A stretch of DNA of 64,000 nt from Isoetes taiwanensis (Eukaryota; Streptophyta; Lycopodiopsida; Isoetales; Isoetaceae): positions 23,839,122 through 23,903,121 of the forward strand of contig JAJEKV010000004.1 of assembly GCA_021234155.1 (NCBI GenBank), written 5' to 3'. The translations under genes were made by a program, and so were the position numbers. Below are positions 58,121-64,000 of this stretch, in pieces; the stretch's first letter is position 1, and every line of letters starts with the position of its first letter. A model generated the notes under the pieces. That model was not told the DNA's origin, did no database searches, and saw only the letters and a program-made list of their open reading frames with translations.

Positions 58121-61100
58121 TTAAGTACACTTTGCACAATCTGTCACAATGTCGAGCAGAGTTTGTGCATCAACATTACTTTCTTCAATAGAATATACCA
58201 TAGCCTTAACCCTCGTCAGCTTGTCCTTTGATAGCCACGGATTCCCATTCAAATGGCTCACTATAGTTGACTTAAAGATTTTCTTACCTTCCATAACAAC
58301 ATGCCAAGACACATGAGATGGCTTCCTCCTTTCACATTCATCTAACATTTCGTCAAACACATGTAAGTAATTCGGACTGGCCACATCATCCTCACTAACT
58401 ACCTCGCTCCTTGGATCTTCACCTTCAATCTCCATATTCTCTTCCATGGCATCGGTCTCATCTCCCAATGTGGTAGAGCTCAGGTCTACCACATGACTAC
58501 TTTGAAACCAATCCTCGACCTTCCATGGCTCACTAAACCAGCCATCACTGTCCTCAATTGTAATGCCAACGCTTGTACACAATGCTTGTGCGGTGACAAG
58601 CCCTTCTTTTAAGGCCTCAATAATCTTGTCATCCGTATCCGCTCTTGCCAATGCGCAAGGTTCTGGTCAAATAAATCCCCATTGGTATCTACCTTCTTTT
58701 CTAACTCTTGCCAAATGTGCTCTTGCTTAGCATGTCTTTGCGAGGAAACAAGAGGGTAGTGGAAGCTTGAAACTCAAAAAATATGAGAGCAGAGGCACTC
58801 TCAATAAGTCTGCCCGTCATAGGCTCTTTCATTACGCACCATGCCACCGAGCTTTAGAGAAGAAGTTCTCACATCGTCCAGATCCGGGTGCCTTTGTAAA
58901 GGGCAACTCTAAATGCCCAAATTACGAACTAAAATACTTTATTAGCAAAGACAACAAAATGGCATGACAATTGCCGCGTCTATAAAGGTTTCCCGACTAA
59001 TGAAGTTCTTACTTTCGGCGAATGCGTCTTTGTGGTTCTTCAATCGAGCCTCAAAGCCTATTACGCACCTAAAGTTTTAAAGATCAAACCAAATTGAAAG
59101 TAGCAAAGCGGGATTCCAACTCACCTAAAGAAGAAGGACAGCATTGCGGTGGCTTTAATCGAGCCCTCAAGTCCAAAGTAGGTGAGAGGAAGATGTCAAT
59201 ATATGATGCCACGACTTCCAAATAAACTTTGGTGCCCAAATTTGCATCGGTGGGCTGCGGAACCATTGCTTAGTTCGTCCAAGCATTCTTTGAATCTTTC
59301 TAGAGGCAAGGCGTTTGCGACCCTCCGGTTTTGCCTATCACGGGGCTTCCGTCTCAAGTTGCAGCCCATGCTTCCCTTGGCATAACTCAAAGATATGGTG
59401 TATGTCATTGAGAGTCACTAACTCGTTCCCTAAGTACAACCTTCTAGAGGCACTATCCATGGGATTAACAAGCTTCTTACCATTGTGCACCAAATCTTGG
59501 TCATGCAGCCCATGAACATCCTTATTTCTCGAGGCACTTAGTGGCCAACCGTCCCATGAAACCTTGAATGTGCTTTCTTGTGCAGACCTGGATGTATAAG
59601 CTGCAAACATGCACGCTCTTCTCCTCGAGTCTCCATCCGAGTTGTGGCCGATTAGAGGGCCAACAACCATTCTCAAGTGCTCATTCCACAACTCTTGGAT
59701 TTGCTGCCACTGACGTCTAACCTTAAGGTGATCAAATCTGTTACATGTCAGAATAATGGCAAGGACGAGTCTGGGCAGCTACCTATGCAAGGGATTCACG
59801 ATAAGAACTCTTGCATAGTGCGAAATGACATTCTCCTCGAAGGCATTGATAATTATGTTGTAGCCTTCTTCATCGGAGCCAACTAACACCTCAAATGTGC
59901 CATTGCAAGCATGCCCTTCTTTCTTTCCACAAAAGCCGAGCAAGCAGTCATCTCTAGGAATCCAACGGACAGCCCGCTTAATGATGGTCTCGTCCTCGGC
60001 CACAATTGCTGGAACTCCCCCCAAATCCAAGTGCTGGCGTTGCATGTGTCGAGTGTAGACCTGAGCAAGATGCTTGAATGTTTCTTCCCTAAGACCGACC
60101 TTGTAAAAGAAGCTTTCTCGTGTGGAGCGCATAGTGGTGGACATACTCGGACCTGCAAAATTGAGAGAAAGAAAATTGTGCATTCTTCTCCCTCCCCATA
60201 TCTTAATTGTTTCAAACAACGCCTTCGCGGTTTCCCTATATCTTCTTTTATGGCCTAGTCTGATTATGTTTTGAGCTATGTCCCTCAGAAAATCCCAAAG
60301 AGCTGGTTTTCCACTAAATTTTCCTTGCCGATGTGCCTCCACTATGTCCTGGCAGAGAAATGACATTCTCCTCGAAGGCATTGATAATTATGTTGTAGCC
60401 TTCTTCATCGGAGCCAACTAACACCTCAAATGTGCCATTGCAAGCATGCCCTTCTTTCTTTCCACAAAAGTCGAGCAAGCAGTCATCTCTCGGAATCCAA
60501 CGGACGGCCTTTAAATGGCCGGTCTCGTTCGGCCACAATTGCTGGAACTCCCCCCAAATCCAAGTGCTGGCATTGCATGTGTCGAGTGTAGACTGAGCAA
60601 GATGCTTGAATGTTTCTTCCCCTAAGATCGACCTTGTAAAAAAGCTTTTCGTGTGGGCGCATAGTGGTGGACATACTCGGACTGCAAAATTGAGAGAAAG
60701 AAAATTGTGCATTCTTCTCCCTCCCCATATCTTAATTGTTTCAAACAACGCCATTGGTTTCCCTATATCTTCTTTTATGGCCTAGTCTGATTATGTTTTG
60801 AGCTATGTCCCTCGAGAAAATCCCAAAGAGCTGGTTTTCCACTAAATTTTCCTTGCCGATGTGCCTCCACTATGTCTGGCAGAATCTGTGACATCTTTTT
60901 ACGTTCATTGACTCCGCCCGGACTCCCTTAGCGACCTTTCTTTCATGGACAATGCGGTAACTCTCATTTTGGAGAACATTAATTCCTTATGTAACTTTCT
61001 TATCTCATGAGCTGCATTTCGGCCATTTTCTTGATCTCAATTGCATTGGTAATCGATCTAATACATAACTTTGTGGTTCTAAATCCCCTCGCTACCTTGT

Positions 61101-61140
61101 CATCGATTGCGTCTATGCACTCTCATGTAAAAATCCCTCT
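58121..61140 (-). pseudogene. Decayed transposase-like gene, family unassigned
   Basis: Minus-strand protein pieces in order: MRVTALSMKERSLRES (near 60970), DIVEAHRQGKFSGKPALWDF, KALFETIKIWGGRRMHNFLS (60190), VPAIVAEDETIIKRAVRW (59985), GFCGKKEGHACNGTFEVLVG, VISHYARVLIVNPLH (59800), GPLIGHNSDGDSRRR (59640), LHDQDLVHNGKKLVNPMDS (59490), VASYIDIFLSPTLDLR (59190), then ARADTDDKIIEALKEGLVTA and GKKIFKSTIVSHLNG (58651-58121). The whole is perhaps 900 residues, with many stops and frameshifts. Acidic residues in AEDET, SDGDS and HDQD could be catalytic metal ligands. I believe relatives are repetitive, uncharacterised eukaryotic proteins, but cannot name the superfamily. Confidence 0.6.
59825..60890. 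repeat. 535-bp tandem duplication inside the transposase-like gene
   Basis: The sequence from 59825 (ATGACATTCTCCTCGAAGGC) repeats from 60360 with an offset of 535 bp, up to about 60890. The copies differ by small indels, mostly in C/G-rich words (for example near 59970 and 60505). It duplicates the AEDET-containing part of the gene. Confidence 0.92.
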
Positions 61141-62102
61141 CTTTGAAATAACAGACACATAAAGAACATTGATAATTTACAAAGGGTTCACCTATAAGGT
61201 GACCCTCTTGCATTTCTTATGCCTAAAGCGAGCCACTAATCGTACTAAACCACTAGATTACAAATGTATCTTTTGCAATGCGAGGTTCACAATACCAATG
61301 TGTCCCTTCTTTCAGCTCATGCAGAAAGGGTCTTAAATCCTTAACTTTATCTCCATACTTATATTTGTTCTGCCAAAAGCCCCAGCATAGTAGAGCCAAG
61401 GACGTTTCTGTTACCGAAATACGACAATGAAACCTAAATACCCTACAAACTTAAAATACAAACCACTTGTAAAGCCACTAAGAGTACTCCGTGGCTGTTA
61501 CTTGATGAAGCTTGGCTACTCGAGCTTGGAGGGCACGCGCAGTGTTTTGCTCATGTCAAAATCAGTCCAAATCAGCTAAGATTATTCAACATTATAGCAG
61601 CTAAAATGTGAACACTACTTCTAACAATTAAAATAGAGGTTACCTTTTGCAAAATTACAAGATTACAACATATGACCCAAATCCAAACAAAAGTAATCTT
61701 GTATAAAGTGTAATCTTGTATTTAGACTAATCTTGTATAAAGTGTTCTTGACCAGGCAAAAGAAGAAAAAAAGAAAAAATCCAAACAATCAAAAGGTTGA
61801 ACCTGCCCTTTTCCACAATTGTGGCACTTAGGCATTGTTGCTCTAACATGAATAATATCAGGGGCAAAATTATGCCCTTGTCCACCCATGGGGAGGCCTT
61901 GAACCTTTTGGCTAAATTGATAAACTTTGCATTTTTTTTAAACCCCATACAACATTTGGCAAGACCGACATGAAGCATTGTGAATGAACATAAAAATATT
62001 GAATATAATTTAACAATCATCACTTACTTTCATGTCTTGTCACTTCACATGGTCTTGTTATAGTGGCGATTTCATCCAATCTACAAATGTGTGGCACGGA
62101 AA
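61141..62102. other. AT-rich spacer
   Basis: No gene supported. A purine-rich stretch at 61745-61800 (TTCTTGACCAGGCAAAAGAA) recurs in similar form at 62850-62900. Confidence 0.45.
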
Positions 62103-62668
62103 ATGGATCAGTCCATCTACCTTCTACATTGCGGATATAGAGCCAATGCAAAGGATATAGATCCAAGGCAAGGATATTCCTGAACCAATGCTCTCAGACC
62201 CTAACATTAATCATGTCAATTTCATGCAGATATGATTGGAAATAAGAATAACATATTTAGTCATTAGCACACACTGTTCTACCCTAGCGGTTGCTTCATC
62301 ACTTTCCAACATGCTCCCATGTCTCGTAGATGATATTTGAAATCTTCCAAAATTTGGAAAAGATGCATTGCAATACGCTCATAGATTTCAAGATCTTTCA
62401 AAAAGAAATGAAACATTACTATGTATGCGCCACTGCAATTTATTCTATACTATACTTATTCTAGTAAGAAGGGTTTCCAAAGTGTCACAAAAGATGTCGT
62501 TTGCATTTCATTCTATACTTATCATAGTAAAAAAGGTTCTCAAAACGTCACCTAAAAGATGACCTCTGCATCTTGGGAACACATTTATATCAAATTGCCT
62601 ATTCCTTGTCTATCATAGTAAACTGAGTTGAATGCTAGTAGTAAGATTTCCACGGTTTGGTATTATCA
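62103..62668 (+). repeat. ~565-bp direct repeat, copy 2
   Basis: Matches 55492-56043 closely, including GAACCAATGCTCTCAGACCC and TGCTAGTAGTAAGATTTCC. Small differences include a C-to-T change and a few indels. Confidence 0.9.
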
Positions 62669-64000
62669 TGTTTCTGTTTAGGCGAAAGCAACACTCTTGA
62701 CGACTTTCAGCAATAAAGTTGGAACTCCACTTCAAAACCATGAAGTTGCATATCTGAGGAGGGAAACAAATCAAGATCTAACTTTATTCTGCCAGAAGCC
62801 CGCGTTATCCAAAAATTTGGCCAAATGTCTAAAATTAGTGAAGTACAAATGTTCTTGACCACGCAGAAGAAGAAAAAGAAGAAAAATCCAAACTTTCAAA
62901 ACTTTACATCCAACATATGACCCAAATGTAGTCTAAAATTTAGCCAAATGTAGTTGGTTTAGGCCATCTCCAACCCAGCAAGCAGATGACAGCAGTACGT
63001 AATTTGAGTAAGTGACAGCAGTATATGACTTGAGCATAGCATTTGAGATGACAATGAAAGTATATGAGATGACAAAGAAGTTACATGATTTGTATGTCTT
63101 GATTTCAAAAGACAAAAAAATTGTTTCAACAAACATGTCACAATGTCCGCCAACCGCGGGGAAGCGAGTTCCTCTTCCTCATCGGCATGACATAAAACTC
63201 AATGTATGATAAAGCGACCATCTTTGGCGGTTGCCAATTGGATGCATGTAATTTGCCTAGCAATTGCGTTGCAGGTCAAAGTCATTACTTGATATTTATT
63301 TTGGTCTAGGAAACAACCCTAAGGGTATGTATACCCTATAATCTATGATTTTCCCACCTAAAAATTTTCAAAGCCAAACAAGAGACAGTGGCCCAAGTGA
63401 GGAATTCTAAACTCCAATATGTTATTCTACGTTCCTGCATTTTTAACAAAGCAAGCCCTTGCATTTTAACAAAATAATCCAAGGGTATGCATAATCTATG
63501 ATCTATGATTTTTCACCTAAGCATTTTCAAGTACAGTGGCCCAAGGTGAAGAGTTTTCTTTTTGCACCCCCTCAATTTTTTTTCGGACCTAGGTGCAGCC
63601 ATGGCTATAACTACTTCGTTTAGATAGAGGCACGAACATTTATGTTATGTACGCACCTATAGTAATGCTATATCCGCATTTAAGTGAGTAAGAGATTGAT
63701 TTAAGAACGGATCTGAGGCTTTGGTAATCCACACGACTGAACGCGAGAAAGATAATTAGTTGGTATCACCAACAATGGTCTTCTAAACATGGGTAGCCGG
63801 CATCCCGGTCTTCTAAAAATGCAAAGGTTTAGTTGGCATCACAACGGTGGTCTTCTAAAATGGATAACCCCCATTATGGTCTTGTAAAATGCAAACCCCA
63901 CAAAGTGAATACCAAAGGTACATAGTTACACATCATCATATGTGTCACTGCAACATTTCTGTATTGTGCGTACAACGGTATAGATTTTCAAAATAGATCA
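62669..64000. other. Non-coding end of window with short duplications
   Basis: AAGGGTATG followed by AATCTATGATTTT occurs at about 63321 and 63482, forming a diverged ~80 bp duplication. At 63776-63900 the word GGTCTTCTAAA or GGTCTTGTAAA recurs four times. No gene is seen. Confidence 0.5.

Noticed and set aside
55492-62668. A complete LTR element with the 555-bp repeats as LTRs
   Set aside because: The repeats lack TG...CA termini, there is no primer site or polypurine tract beside them, and the interior shows no gag-pol.

Overview
The window is repeat-dominated nuclear DNA of a seed plant. Evidence for this is one intron-containing gene of the plant microsomal glutathione S-transferase 3 type, CACTA and hAT-like elements, a tRNA-derived SINE, LINEs, Ty1/copia and chromodomain-type Ty3/gypsy elements, and LTR primer sites for initiator methionine tRNA. 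I cannot name the species.

Layout. 1-7152: about six tandem units of a ~1.12 kb GC-rich satellite, each opening with GGATCC or a variant. 7153-13594: simple repeats, a 124-bp minisatellite, a decayed unidentified gene and the 3' part of a CACTA transposon with a spliced accessory gene and terminal CACTA repeat. 13595-14715: 5'-truncated LINE. 14716-20553: mostly unique AT-rich DNA with a possible small minus-strand gene, a LINE scrap and a SINE with perfect target-site duplication. 20554-21370: the MGST3-like gene, five exons, the only convincing intact host gene. 22040-37292: a minus-strand LINE split by a 12.9 kb Ty3/gypsy element (element 1, minus strand). 38760-54139: a decayed Ty1/copia element split by an 11.0 kb plus-strand relative (element 2), with a 5-bp target-site duplication (AGCTT), and also by a 464-bp hAT-type MITE with an 8-bp duplication. 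55010-62668: a scrap of gypsy RNase H, then a decayed minus-strand gene of transposase-like character between two direct copies of a ~555 bp sequence. 62669-64000: small duplications only.

Main discovery. Both gypsy elements carry, 5' of gag, an ORF of about 400 codons whose last 99 residues align without gaps to the core of histone H3 (start of alpha-N helix to the C-terminus). In element 2 it is nearly intact, with one early stop; in element 1 it is frameshifted but recognisable end to end. The two copies share the same upstream domain and the same shortened tail, in which the position of H3 lysine 9 is not lysine. A second conserved unknown ORF lies between the H3-fusion ORF and gag. Element 1 also ends its integrase with a chromodomain-like segment, so this retrotransposon family appears to encode both a chromatin reader and an H3-like protein.

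Caution. Copies of the repeats agree almost perfectly over AT-rich stretches but differ by small indels in C/G-rich stretches, so some frameshifts in the elements may be sequence errors.
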